Positions 27,449 through 41,300 of a stretch of 64,000 nucleotides of DNA are shown in pieces. Numbering within the stretch: position 1 is the first letter of the stretch; each line of letters begins with the position of its first letter. Origin of the DNA: Pelobates cultripes (taxonomy: Eukaryota; Chordata; Amphibia; Anura; Pelobatidae); NCBI GenBank assembly GCA_933207985.1, contig OW240916.1:319379614-319443613 (forward strand), written 5' to 3'. A model generated the notes under the pieces. The model was not told where the DNA came from and did no database searches. It saw only the letters and a list, made by a program, of their open reading frames with translations. The position numbers and the translations under genes are program-made.

Positions 27449-27740
27449 CAAAGGAACACTCCAAACTCCAAAGCACTTTAGCTAGTGTGAAGAGTGTATA
27501 CTCTTTAAAAAAAAAAAAAAAAAAAAGTAAAATAAATAAAATTTCTTCAGTCCGTGGCGTGAAACTACCCAGTCATGCTTCTCCTGGAGAAGCCTATGGT
27601 TTTGAGCAGCAGGCTTGCGCATGTGCGGCGTTGCAATTTCTCAATGAGCTGTAATAGAGCTCAATGATAGGTCCTAGTTGGGCAGACACATCAGGAATTG
27701 GAGGAGAAGGCAGGCGTGCTCCAGTAGAACGCGCCGGCGT
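27449..27740. mobile_element. Probable short DNA element
   Basis: AGGAACACTCCAAACTCCAA resembles the AGGGACACTCC terminus at 25100. Contains an A19 run and GC-rich text. Right end not identified. Confidence 0.35.
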
Positions 27741-28032
27741 CTTCGGTTAGGTCTGTTGAATGTATAAAAGGGGAAGAAAACTGTGGTGATTTATGTAATT
27801 GCCAAATTCAAATATGAATTGACAAACTGCAGTTGAAGTAATTTGATCCTGACACATAAAGCAAGCTGCAGTGCTTTAGGTGTGGAGTGGTGCATGAAAT
27901 GTGTTAGGCAAACCTTCTCTTTTAATTTGGGGTATTTTTACCCTTTAGTTACTGAGTGACGTAATGAAACAGCATGCATTATCCCATTTTGTGCAGTGTC
28001 TGTTTTCCCAGATTATTGATTTTGGCATTAAA

Positions 28033-29090
28033 GCGGCACATGCCGAACTTACCTTTCCCCAATCGCTTCCTCTTCTCTCCCTCTGTCAAGATCTGTTCTC
28101 ATTTCTTCCTGTCTGCTCTAGTTTTCTTTAAAACGTAAGACAAAGTAGGGACTACTTGTCTTATGTATATTTCCTACACTTGACTAACTATGACCAGTGG
28201 AGGAGCAAAGCGTGCTCCATTTCTTGTGGTCAGAGCAATTTCCCACAATTCTCACCTTTCCTCCGTGATCTTGCGATGCTTCCTGTCACTATTCCCGAAC
28301 CTCCTGTCAGAACGCCGGGAAAACTACAGAATTTCACCCTAACAGAATGAGAACAATTTGTTCATTCGTGTTAGGACGACAATCTGTACTTTAAGGTCGA
28401 TTCGAAATTTCATTTGAATTAATGAAATTCCGATCCTATTCGTGCTGAGGCTGCATCTTGCAGCCACTTAGTAGATAGCTCCCTGATACCTCGGGAATTA
28501 GGGAGCTATCTACCAAAAGGCTGAAAGACCAAGATTGGGCTTTCCGCCAACTTTACTAATACAAAATAAAAATGACTTGGTATTTGTAAGTAATCTGCCC
28601 TACTCACTATATTGCGAGTTGGGGCATGTCTTGTAAACAGTGAGCAGTCTGTGGCTCCTCACTCTTGTAAATAATAAATGGCCCCATCTCTTAACTAGCC
28701 TGGGGAGGACATTGTGTGTGTGCCCCGCTATTCAACTCCCCCTTGGCCCCAATCCATGAGTGGCCCTAAATGAAAATGGGGGGGACCTATTGTTCTCCCC
28801 CACCCATAAGCGACAGGTGGGGACTGGGGCCCTAAATTAAAATGGGGGGGATGGCTATTGTTGTCACACCTGTCACAGCACTCTTGGAATCCAACCAATC
28901 AGAATGCTCTCTGCCAATTTAGACAGCATGGGGGGAGGACAATAATAGGTCCCCCATCCCCTTCCTTATTGTAATTTCGGGCCCTCACCCACCGCTCATG
29001 GGTGGGGACGGGGGGGAGGACAATAGATCCCCTCCCCCCATTTTCATTTAGGGCCCCCCACCTGCCACTCATGGGTGGGGGCAGACAATA
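28033..29090. mobile_element. Truncated TTAA element (AGCGGCAC family) with hAT-like interior
   Basis: Starts TTAAAGCGGCACATGCCGAA like the complete element at 29271, runs through GATAGCTCCCTGATACC-type foldback also found in the hAT at 11268, and is cut off by an LTR-like start at 29092. Confidence 0.5.
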
Positions 29091-29091
29091 G

Positions 29092-29266
29092 TGTGACGAA
29101 CTTAGCCTCGTCACGTTTTCTTGGAGGGGCCTGCTAGCCAGCCTCTTACCGAAAGACTATTATGGGCCCTTTAAAAAAAACCATGTGAACAGACTTGGTT
29201 CGTGGGATTTTATATTTAGTTTGGGAACCGAACAGCCACACAAACCGGAGACCACCCTGGAGCTTG
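29092..29266 (+). mobile_element. LTR-like 5' fragment
   Basis: Begins TGTGACGAACTTAGCCTCGT and is followed after about 175 bp by the TTAA element at 29271, which probably inserted into it. Confidence 0.35.
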
Positions 29267-29270
29267 TTAA

Positions 29271-31056
29271 AGCGGCACTGTCATGCCGAACTTACCTTTC
29301 CTCAATCTCTTCCTCTTATCCCCCTCTCTCAGGATCTGTTATTCTTTTCTTCCTGTCTTCTTTAGTTTTCTTTAAAATCATAAGACAAAGTAGGGACTCT
29401 TTGCCTTATGGAGGATTCCTCCGCTTGACCAGCTCTGACCAGCGGAGGAGCAAAGTGTGCTTCATTTCCGCTGGTCAGAGCAATTTTCCCATGATCCTTA
29501 CCTTCCCTCTGTGTTCCCACAATGCTTCCTGTCACTTTACACAAAACTGCCGAATTGCGTTCTAACTGAATGAGAACAGTATGTTCGTTTCTTTTAGAAC
29601 GCAATTCGGCACTTTATTCGGATCGGAATTTCATTCTAATTAATGAAACTCCGATCCTATTCATTGCCGCGGCTGCATCTTGCAGCCGCTTAGTAGATAA
29701 CTCCCTAATTCCCACGGTATCAGGGAGCTATCTACTAAAAGGGACCTAAAGTCTTTTAGCCAACTTTACTAATACTAAGTAAAGATTACTTAGTATTAGT
29801 AAATTAAATGCCCCTACTCGCTATACCGCGAGTAGGGGCATGTGTAGTAAGCAGTGAGCAGCTTATAGCGGTGGGTGGGGGCCCTAATAAAACAATAAGG
29901 GGGACCTACTGTCCTCCCTGATCCCCCTTGAGCGGTGAGGGAGCCCCTAATAAAACCTGTGGCGGTGGGTAAGGGGGGAGACCTACTGTCCTCCCCCTGG
30001 CCCCACCCCTGGTGGGTGGGGGCCTAACTAAAATATGGGGGGAACTTCTGTCCCTCCCATTACCTGCGGTGGGTGGGGACTAATAAAACAATAGGGGGGA
30101 ACGTCCTCCCCAGCCCCCATGGCGGTGGGTACGGCCTAATAAAACAATAAAAGGACCTACTCCTCCCCCACCACCCTGGCGGTGGGTGGGGGCTAATAAA
30201 ACAATAGGGGGACCTACTGTCCTCCCACCCCTGAGCGTGGTGGGGGCTAAATGAAACACCCCCAATCAAGGTGACTAGGGGTCCCAAGCCCCTAGTCACT
30301 AAAAAACCTATCCCCTACCTACCCCCCTCACCCTAAAAATAGTGAGGGGGGAATAAAATAACTAACCTGTAAAAAAAAAATAAACTTACCATTTGACGTC
30401 TTCTTTTTTCTAAAATCTTCTTTCTTCATCCCCCAAAAAGGCCAAATAAAAATCCATCATACCCGTCGCACTTTAAAAAAAAAAAAAAACGCAAAAAAAT
30501 AATAATCTAGTAGACATGCCCCTAGATTTTAACCTCCCTTTTGCTATTATGGGGGTCATATTGACCCCCATAGAGTGAGAGGGGGAACTGGGGGGGGCTT
30601 ATGAAGTGGTGGGGAGCACTGCTCCCTGCCGCTTCTATAGTTACATATTACAAGAAGGGAGCTGCATGCCGGTAGCTCCCTCCTTGTAATAAACTGAACG
30701 AACTAACTAACACTGATACATAGTGTTAGTTTGTTCGGCTGATATTTCTATTTATTCATTAGTCTGTCTGATGAATGAGTGAATAGATGAAATTCCCGTT
30801 CGCATGTCCAGGTGTTTCACTGGGCATGTGCGGGAATTTCACAGTCTGTCTAGTGTGGGCTGATGACGTGTCCCACAGGGACTTCATCTACCCACACAAA
30901 GATGGCGGCGCCCTGAATATAGATCGGGGCAGAAAATAAGGATTAAAAAATAGGTAATGTGGGGGGCTTAGGGTCATTTGGGGGTGACTAGTGGGTCAAT
31001 TGGATGTAGTGGAGGCGGGTTAAAAAAAAAACGGGATTCGGCATGACAGTGCCGCT
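29271..31056. mobile_element. piggyBac-type nonautonomous element (1.8 kb) with perfect 20-bp inverted ends
   Basis: TTAA at 29267-29270 and 31057-31060. Left terminus AGCGGCACTGTCATGCCGAA and right terminus TTCGGCATGACAGTGCCGCT are exact complements. The inside holds GGTGGGTGGGGGC-type GC-rich repeats and the CTTAGTAGATAACTCCCTAA foldback shared with the hAT at 11268. No transposase. Good termini suggest relatively recent movement. Confidence 0.85.
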
Positions 31057-31424
31057 TTAAGCCTAATTGCTACTTTGTAGCAATTTCCACTGCAGTGTTA
31101 TAAGTGTTCGTCTGGGTGGCCGCAATTCCTATGGATATGCATATCAGGAGATGCTGCTTGGTGCAGCATGGTGTTCTGCCGCACAGTCGCTTCCCAATAT
31201 GTTGCTATCGGAAAGCATTGGCTTGGCTGAGATTGTCAAGTTTGATTATCTCAGCCGTGGACAGCTGCAGAGACACCAGCGCGGTGTGGGGGGTAAAAAG
31301 GTGCGTAATACCACTTTTCCCATGCGATGCAAGGGGGTGCCAGAGACCTAAATATTTTAACACTGCAGTGTCAGAAATCCTTTAAAACCACTAACAGCTG
31401 TAGTGAATAACATAAATTATATTG

Positions 31425-31870
31425 TTATACTGGCATTGGCACCTGTGGGATATAGTAGACAGCAAGTGAACAATCAGTACTTGCATTTAATGTGTTGGAA
31501 GCAGGAAAATTGGATAAGCAAAAAGATCTGATTGACTTAGACAAGGGATAAATAGTGATGGCTAGATGACTTGGTGAGAGCATTTCCAAAACGGCAAGTG
31601 TTGCAAGGAGGACAACCGGAGAATGGGCATCAATGGTATTATCGCCCAAGGCTCATTGATGCACATGGTAAGCAAAGGCGAGTATGTCTGGACCGATCAC
31701 ACAGAAGAGCTACTGTGGAAAAGCTCAAAGTGCATTGCAGTTTACTGCTATGGGGCTGTGTAGCTGCAGACCGACCAGTGGGCCCATGATGACCCTGTCC
31801 ACACCTGAAAGCTACTTCAATGGGGACATGAGCGTCAGAACTGGACCATGTAGCAATGGAAGAAGGGGTT
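31425..31870 (+). mobile_element. Tc1/mariner transposon 5' fragment
   Basis: Contains GTGTTGGAAGCAGGAAAATT, AAGATCTGATTGACTTAGAC, GATGGCTAGATGACTTGG, CCAAGGCTCATTGATGCACA and AGAACTGGACCATGTAGCAA in the order of a Tc1 family known from fish and amphibians. Internal deletions and stops; 3' half missing. Confidence 0.65.
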
Positions 31871-32225
31871 TTTTTTTGTTTGTTTTTTTTAAATCTTTTT
31901 TTTTTTTAGTCCCAAAAAAGGCCAAATAAAAATCCATAATACCCGTCGAACTTTGAAAATAAAATAAACATGAGCGCCCCCCCCCCCCCAAAATCAGATG
32001 AAAAAAAAACCGGATGCTAAAGAAGTAATCCATCTTTACTCAGCGAGGGCACCGCACACACTGAGCTCCGCAGGGCGGGAAGAGGGTTATAAAGCCTTCC
32101 CAAGCCCTGCAATTAGCTTAGAGCACTCTGATTGGTTGATTCCAAGCCAACCAATCAGAGTGCTCTGACAGGTAAGTCTCTAAATTTACCCTTCACAGCA
32201 CTCTGGGGGGTGGGGGGTATTTATA
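31871..32225. mobile_element. Fragment of the CCAAT-foldback repeat family
   Basis: AAGGCCAAATAAAAATCCAT and ATACCCGTCG match 30440-30470, and a foldback GAGCACTCTGATTGGTTGAT / CAACCAATCAGAGTGCTC sits at 32121-32166, also seen in the hAT at 11268. Confidence 0.55.
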
Positions 32226-32283
32226 AATAAAACCATCTATGGTTAGAACATCATAAGATCTAAATTGAATTTTTCTTTTTCAG

Positions 32284-32361
32284 GATCCTTCGGTTACACA
32301 GGTGACAAGAAATGTTCCTCCCGCATTAGAAGAATATAATCCGTTCTCTGATTCTAAAACC
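32284..32361 (+). CDS. scamp1: scamp1 exon 2
   Basis: Acceptor TTTTTCAG, donor ACC|GTAAGT. Twenty-six codons, phase 0, starting [13 protein letters not shown] and ending [11 protein letters not shown]; contains one NPF motif that in the family binds EH-domain proteins. Confidence 0.95.
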
Positions 32362-35300
32362 GTAAGTTGTTTTGTATGAAAATGTTAAAGGAAATGTTTG
32401 TTTATTATATATATATATATATATATATATGTATAATTTTTTATTTTTTTTCCGTGAGATAAGCTACTTACCTAACAAAATATAAGCTTATATAAAACAA
32501 ACCTTTTTGCTTATTCATAGAGTAACAAACATACACTCTTAAAGGGACACTATAGTCACCAGAACAACTACAGCTTATTGAATAAGTTCTGGTGAGTAGA
32601 ATCATTACCATCAGGCTTTTTGCTGTAAACACTGTCTTTTCAGAGAAAATGCAGTGTTTACATTACGGCCTAGTGATAAATTCACTGGCCACTCCTCAGA
32701 TGGCTGTTCCGAGATCCTTCCTGGGTCATGGCTGCCTAAAATGCATCCAAACATGCAGTATCTCCTCCCTCTGCATGCAGACACTGAACTTTCCTCATAG
32801 AGATTCATTGATTCAATGTATCTCTATGAGGAGATGCTGATTGGCCAGGGCTGTGTTTGAATCATGCTGGCTCTGCCCCTGATCTGCCTCCTTGTCAGTC
32901 TCAGCCAATCCTATAGGGAAGCATTGTAATTGGATCAGGCTACCATTTCCGATGATGTCAGCAGAGAGCTTGCTATTCTGAGGTAGACAGGGGCAGAGCC
33001 AGCAGCTTCAGGCTTGAATACAAGTAAGATTGTACTATATTTAGGGAGGCAAGAGAGGGCCAGGGGGCTAGATGGTGGTTTTAACACTATAGGGTCAGAA
33101 ATCTATGTTTGTGTTCCTGACCCTATAGTGCTCCTTTAATTTTATTATTGGGATTTATATAGCACCAAATTCTTCTGCAGCACTTTACAAAATGATAAAT
33201 TGAAGTGATTTATCAACAAGTGAGATCATTACAAATTGGTTCAGGAACAATAGGTTGATGCGGACCCTGTTACCGTGAGCTTCCAGCCTAGAGGAGCTCT
33301 GCATTATTCTGCATGTTGGCTGCTCTTTCCTGATGTGTTGTTGAAAGTATCTGTCCATCATTGAACTGTGCTCTTTCATTGTATGCGCATACAGAGCTGT
33401 GATTGGTGTAACTAATATCCTCAATCAACAGCTGGTATACCATTCGCTGAACCATCCTAGTTCTGTATGGTCAGCACAGTTCCTTGATAGAGCTAAAAAC
33501 ATGGTGGTCCATGGAGGACTCTGATGTTAAAATATGAAGTGCTGTAATGCAAAAAGTTCCCTTTTGAAAATTAAATAATGTCCCTGTTTTATGGGCATCT
33601 GTGTTGGCAGATTATGTTAAATTACATGTTTAACTGGTTCAGGGCTCTGTTGACGAGAGTGTTAATATTAATACAGTGGCAGATAATGTAACAGTGCAGT
33701 AATAATGTTACCTGCAGTAAGCATCTCTTAAGCTAGTTTTTAAGAGACGTATTTTTCAAATTCTCCACAAACATCACGATCCTTGGTGCGTGATGTCATC
33801 ACCTCATCTACCCAATGTTGCTTATGGTTATTTGAATAATCATGAGGAAAAAGATGCAAGGTTTCACAAATCTAATTTAAATTTAAATCCTCCCGACCCC
33901 CCCAAAAAAGTTTCAGAACAGCCTTAGAGTCACTAAATATAACATTCTTTGACTCCCTGTCTTTCCTGTAACAGCAGCACTTTCCTTCTCTGGTAAGGAG
34001 GGGATTTGATTTATCATAAGCTACTTACAATAAATATCCATCCTTATTTTCCTCAAATATTTAGGCTAAAATGTTGATATTTATTTATTTATTTATTTTT
34101 CTGTCCTAGGCTCCACCGCCAAAAGTTAAAATGCCGACGGCAGCACCCAGTACCCAGCCAGCAATAATGAAACCCACAGAGGAATCCCCAGCGTACAATC
34201 AGATTGCAAAGGTACACAGCTTTCCCCAGGTATACACGGATTCAGACTGAGCGCAGAAGAAGCATTTCTCAGATGTAGATATGCACGATGTTACGGATGT
34301 TGGGTACACTTTTATGTTCTACACTAGACTATTCTCTCTTTTTAAGGAGCACGCGTTGGCCCAGGCTGAGCTCCTGAAACGCCAGGAAGAGCTTGAGAGA
34401 AAAGCTGCAGAGCTTGATCGTAGGGAACGTGAAATTCAGAGCCTCAACCAATCAGGAGGCGAGTATTATTATGATTTGTTTGCGGCATGTCTGGGTGTCT
34501 GTAGTCACCGCATGCTCACTTCTGATCTCATATTTTTTTATTTATTTTTTTTATTCTTTATTTTTTTACTCAACAGACATAGCAAGTAAACATCAATTTT
34601 TGGGCTTACGCAGAAGCCAATTTGAATATAATTTTTGGTAGCGTCATGCAGTTCAACAAATACAATACATGCCCATTCTTGATAAAACCATTAGGACCTG
34701 GCGTCTATTAAGGGTTTTTATATATGTAATATAATTCCCTATTGTTCCAACTCGACAGGAGTAACCAAGTGTGCAGTGATAATGTCGCTTGCGCAGAAGC
34801 GAACGTTGGTATTACATTTAAGTGTAGAATATGTTCCATTTGAACCTTGTGGTACTTTTTCTTTACATCTTTAACGTTAGTCTCCCATCGAGAGTTTTAT
34901 ATTTTTCAGACTTTTAGGTATAACAATAGGAGTCCTAGTCCAAAATCTGTGGTATAGTTCTAGGTCTCCCATTTCCTTCGTTACGTTGACCATGCCTGAG
35001 GAGATTTCTATACGAAATATATATTAATTCGAGAAAATCTTCCTGTTAGGAGTCGGGAAGTGAGAGAAAGGAGAGTAGAAAGAGAGAGACAGAGTAGATA
35101 GTACGAGAGAAAGAAGATAAGAGAGTGGGTGCAGCATCCGGGAAGCGGCGAGATAGAGGCCAGGGGGCGAGAGCCGTGGGGACAGATGATAATTCAAGGA
35201 CCCCTTATGCCATATGTGATGACTTTATCCCTCGGTAGGAGGGGACCTCCGTTGCTAGGTCACCTTTACTTCTCCATTTCAGTCTTATCTGTCATCCCTG

Positions 35301-38300
35301 GATCCCACTACGCTATTATCCCATGGCTCCCAAAGTCTTAGAAATGTTTCTGTCGATCCCTTCACTCTTGCTGTCAGGTCGTCCATTATCCTACATTCGC
35401 AGATCCTGGATATCACTCCCGGAAACTCTGGTCCATCTGGTGATAGCCACCCAGTTGCTATTGTTCGTCGCGCGCTTAGAGTTATTTTATGGATTAGTTT
35501 CTGCTCCCACCTTGTCCATCCGTCGATAGATCTATTTAGTAGATATACCCACGGATCCCTGGTTAGGGGCCTGTTAAATATTTGTTTCAGTAAGTCTTCA
35601 ACTGCTTTACAAAATCTAACAATTTTCGGGCATTCCCACCACATGTGGAGGTATGTTCCTCGGGCTCCACAGCCCCTCCAGCAATCATCTGTATCCATTT
35701 TGTGCATTTTATAGAGTTTTACGGGAGTGGTATACCATCTAAGCATGGTTTTCCACGTCTGTTCTTGTAGCGTGACACATATAGAAGCATTTTTATTTGC
35801 TTCCCATATTTCTTGCCATTCAATTCCTTCTAGCTCCTCTCCCAGTTCTGTCTCCCATTGGTCGGTATAAGCAAGCCGTCCCCATTCTTTGGTTTCTGTG
35901 CTAAGGTGAGCGTATATCAGTGTTATCATGCCCCATCTAGGCATAGTTTCTCATAGAAAGTCATTCGTCCCTGAGCTGCTGCCTTTATGTGTGGTTTCCC
36001 AGCGAAGTCCCGGATCTGAATATATCTAAAGAAGTCTGTTGGGGTTAGGTGGTTATCTTGTTGAAGGACGCAAATTGAATGAAGTCCCCAATGTGGTATA
36101 GCTGGTGAATCCCTTGTAGTCCTGTTCTTTCTAAATTTCGAAAATCTCTAGGAGCCATTCCAGGTTGGAATTCCCTATTTCTAAGTATTGGAGTCAGGGG
36201 GGAGGGGGAGGCTGCCAGTCCATACTTGATTTTGTTTGCGTCCCATATTTGGAGCGAGTTGAGTATGGCCGGGCAAGTCACCCGTATCATGGGTCTATGA
36301 TCCTTCGAGACCCACATAGTGAATTGGGGGACGTCTCAGCCCACCATCATGGACTCTATCTCGACCCATCTCCTCTCTTCCGGCGGGGAGTGCCACATAG
36401 CCCCCTGCGTCAACTGGGCTACAAGGTAATAAAAATATAGGTTTGGTAGGCCCAATCCCCCTCTCTCTTTACGTCTATAGAGAACCTGTCTAGATATCCT
36501 GTGCCTCTTGTTCTGCCAAATGAAGTCTCCTATCGACCTTTGTAGCGGCGTCAATTGTGTTTCAGTAACGCGGATAGGCAAAGCTTGGAATAAGAATAAA
36601 ATCCGTGGGAGGATGTTCATTTTAACAGAGTTAATCCGTCCTATCCATGAAATGGGTTTATCCGTCCACCTTTCTAAGTCTCTTATCAACGTCCTGATCA
36701 AGGGACCGTAGTTTGTGGAGTGTAGGCGTACCGGGTCAGCTGTTAAGTGTATACCCAGGTATTTCAAGGATTCTCTTTCCATCCTGATTCGGTAGGTCTT
36801 CTGTATCTGACTTATTTCATCTTCTTTCAGGTCAATTGGCATAGCGCTGTATTTTTGCATGTTAGCCTTATATCCAGACAGTTCTCCATAGTCTTTTATA
36901 ACTTCTTGCAAAGCCGACATAGATTCCAAGGGTTTCGTAATGGTCAGAAGAACGTCGTCTGCAAATGCCGAGACTGTAAACTTTCTGTCTCCTACCCGTA
37001 CTCCTCCAATTCCTGGATGTTGTTTTATCGCTTGCATCAAGGGTTCCAGTGCTAGCACAAACAGAAGGGGGGAGAGTGGGCACCCTTGCCTGGTTCCGTT
37101 GTAGAGTCGGAATGGTTTCAGTGGAGCACCTGTAATCTGTACCTGTGGTCTTACTTCATGGTACATCGCTTTCGTGGTCGTTATAAATTCTTCCGGGAAT
37201 CTCAGGTGGTTCAGCACCGTAAAGATGAATTGCCACCTCACCCTATCAAAGGCCTTTTCCGCATCGATGGAGACCACTAAAGTGGGGATCTCGGAGGCCA
37301 CTTATTTCCAGATTAGGTCTATATTCCTCCTGGTATTCTCGAACAACTGTCTGCCCTGAATGAAGCCTACTTGATCTGCGTGTATGAGTGAGTTTAGTAG
37401 TGGGTTCAATCTATCAGCTTGGATTTTCGCCAATATTTTCAGGTCTTGGTTAATCAGTGATATAGGTCTGTAGTTTTCTGGTTGGGGCGTGTCTTTGTCA
37501 GGCTTGGGTATCAATACGATGGTGGCTAGGGTCATGTCTGGGTTTAGAAGTCCTCCCTGTTTCATGTAATCGAAAAGTCTCATCAATTGAGGTGTAAGTT
37601 CTTCCTTGAAGGTCTTATACTACGTACCATCAAATCCATCAGGTCCTGGAGCATTGTTACCTTTCAAGCTTGATATGGCTCTATATTCTTCCTCTTCAGT
37701 AATTTCAGCAGTCAGGTTACTTACCGCCTCTCTCCCAAGTTTGGTCATCCCGAGGTTATTTAGGTATCCGAGGATATGTTCTTCTTCGTGTCCGTCGCAA
37801 GTGTTTGTATCCGGTGTATGATTGTATAATCGTTTGTAGAAGCCCTCAAAAACTTTTGCTATCTCATCGTTCCATCTGGATGTTTGATGGCCGTGATGTG
37901 GGATCGTTCTTGTCTAGGTCGCAATGTTCGGGCGAGGAGTGAATCCATTTTATTGGATTTTTCGTTTGTTTCGACCAGACCATGGATCGAGCTGTATCAT
38001 CTAGCAGTAGCGTTCGAATGCTCCTTCGTACCGATTCCAGTTTCCTATAGATCTTGTTGTCAGGGGTTGTTTGGTGTTTCTGTTCAAGGGTCCCTAGTTG
38101 ACCCATCAGGGTGTCCAGTTGTAAGTGTTTCAATCTCTTCTTTCTGGTGGCTAATTTTATAGGGGTCCCCCTTATTACCGCTTTATGGGCCGCCCATGTC
38201 GTGCTTGCTCTGACGTCTGGGGTGTTGTTTCTATCAAAATACTCCAATATTTCAGTCCGTATCTGTTCTCTTAACTCCGGGTCCTGTAATAACGACGTGT

Positions 38301-41300
38301 TCGGTCTCCACGTCCATGGCGAAGCCACGCACAGATTGCCCAACGTAATGGACACATCGGCATGGTCCGACCATGATATATTACCAATCTTGGACCCCAC
38401 GATTCTGGACATGCCCGTCGCGTTAGTCAAGAAGAGGTCTCTCCTGGAGTACGTACCATGAGGTGCCGAATAATATGAGTAGTCTTTGTATCCCGGGTGG
38501 TGTGCTCGCCATACATCCTTTAAGCCCGTGTCTACTATGAATTTTTTAAACAATCGATCTTGTCCTCCTCTTCCCTGGGACCTCGGTGTTCCGTCTCTTG
38601 TGCTCCTGTCCACCGCCGGGCACGGGGCGGCGTTGAAGTCCCCTCCCACATAGGTCATGCCATGCGGGAGTGATGAGATTTTCTCCCGGAGCGTGTTCCA
38701 GAACGAGGGGTCCGGTTGGTTCGGAGCATACACGTTAATCAGGTGAATGGTATGCGAGTATAAAATGCCCGAGATGATAACGTATCTGCCTTCTGGGTCC
38801 GTTTCCTGGGCCGTCTTCTGAAATGGGCAACTGTTTCTGATTAGGATAGCCACTCCGTTGTGCTTACATTGCGATCTTGCTTCATATGATCCCCTGAAGG
38901 TATGGTCTTTCAGATAGACATTGGCCTGTTTTGATAGGTGGGTTTCCTGGACATATGCTATATCCGTCTTTAATCTCTTTAATTCTTTGAACAGGAGACG
39001 GCGCTTCTTAGGGGCGTTGAGGCCCTTTACGTTCAGTGTTGTGATTTTAATCATCGCAACGTGTTTGTTTATCTTTGTTGCATAGGTCCGGGACCCGGGT
39101 TTTGTCAACGTGAGTCTCAGTACTAGGTCTGGTGTGTCCCCGGGGGCCCCCCCACCTCTACCGTTCCCCACCACCTCTACCGTTCCCCACCACCTCTACC
39201 GTTCCCCACCACCTCTACCGTTCCCCAAAGCTGCACCACATAGAGGAAAGAAAGAAAAGAGGAAATAGTGAAGAAAAAATATGGCATCTGATTCCAGTCA
39301 GATGAATAAAAGGAAAAACACTGGTCTTACCCTTTGCCAGGGTCTTGTGGGGAGCATGTTCCCTCATCCCTTCCACGGTCAACGCAAGGAGAAACTTAGG
39401 ATCCCTGGATTCCGTCACGTAGGCGCCTAGCCAATTTGAATTGACCTCTAAGTTGTCTAAGCCGTATACATGTATGTATAGGTATGTCCCCCATCAGGTC
39501 CCCCCTTTCTGCCTTTCCCGACCACCAGTTTGAGGGTATCCGGGGGTTCAGCACACGATGTCCCTTCCCCCTTCGTCCCCCGCTATTCCGCCCCATGCCC
39601 CTGTCCCTCCCGGAGCGAGACCCGCCAGTCCCATATATATATATATATATATCTCTCAAGCTTTTGAGTTATGGGGTTGTACTTGAAGTGCGTGGTGTCC
39701 CTCCCCAGGGTTTTTATCCCTCCAAACCCCCCCCCTAAATATGTTTATTGCATACTTGTGGGACCATCCACGGGGGGTGGGGGAGCAGCGCAGGAGTAGG
39801 CACCGCCCAGACCCCCCCAACCCCCACGCGGAGGTATGCTTTGATCTGGCCAGAATTGGCACTTCAAACAGAAGGGTATTAGGTACATTTAGTGCCCCCC
39901 CCAGCCCTACGTTTGTGTTCATCGTAACGTGACATGACATTGTCAGTGCTGGTCTCATTTAAACAAGCATTATAAATTTGGAAACTTATTGGTGATAATG
40001 TTATAATGAAACAACCTTTGTAAATACATTGTTGACTAAACGACCACACTTTATATGTCTGGGATCCAGGGATCATTAACCCCATAATTGTGCAGTGTTT
40101 GCAACAAACCACCCACTGCTCAATTCACAGCACAAAATCGCTCTTTAAACTGCTGACTGACCTCATCAGTGTCTGCACAAGACCTGCCTGCACGTATCTT
40201 CTAAAGTCTGTATCTTTAATGCTTGCTGTATAACAGCCAATAACTTCCTGCCTCTGTTTTCCCTTATCACATTTTAACTCTGTCATTTACAAAATGGTTA
40301 AAATACTTGTTAGAACATACTCTGTAATGCTGTACAAAGGGTTTAGGAGTTCAGACTGACACTCATGGAGTTAACGCTGTGTGAGGACCTCCAGCGTCGC
40401 TAAAATCCCCATAGGAAAGCATTGAAAAGCATTTTCAATGCTTTCCTATGGAGAGGTCTAATGCGTGTGCACGGCAATGCGCATTAGGTCTCCCCAGCCA
40501 GCGGGCGTGATCAATCTCCCCCGCTGGCTGACGTAATGAAGGGGAGGAGCGGCGGTGGACCAAGAAGCAGCGACGAAGGACATCGTCGCTGCCTTTGGTA
40601 AGTGACTGAAGGGGTTTTCACCCCTTCAGCAACCGGGGGTGGGAGGGAGAGGGGACCTGCAGTGCCAGGAAAACAGATTGTTTTCCTGGCACTGGAGAGT
40701 CCCTTTAAAGGGACAGTACAGGCCCCCTACCCACTTCAGATCATTGAAGAGGTCTGGGTGCAGTGCCTTGTCCCCTTAACCCTGCAGTTGAAATTATTGC
40801 CGTTACTGAGAAACTGCAATAGTTACCTTGTAGCGTTAACTTTTGGTCAACTAACTGAGGATATCCAGAGTCGGCTAAAGCCACCTAGGAAAGCATTGAT
40901 ACTGCTTTGTATTCCTAGCACTGTAGTCTCCCTTTAAATGTTTTATTAATAATCCCTATTCCTTTCCTATTCTTTCCTGCTGCTGGTTTAACATGTGAGA
41001 TAGTAAAATAGTCCTTTTCGTATCTGTTTAGATTATGAAGATGTGCTCCTTAAACATCATTTCAATGTTTTTTTTCCTAGGAAGGAAAAATAATTGGCCG
41101 CCTCTCCCGAGTAATTTTCCTGTTGGACCGTGTTTCTATCAAGATTTTTCAGTAGACATCCCTATCGAATTTCAGAAGACTGTAAAGATTATGTACTACC
41201 TATGGATGTGTGAGTGTCCCTGACCCCTGGAATATTCAGCTTCTTAAAAAAACACCCAGTTCGTAGCTGCCTATACTTACCGAAAGGCTAAGTTCATGGA

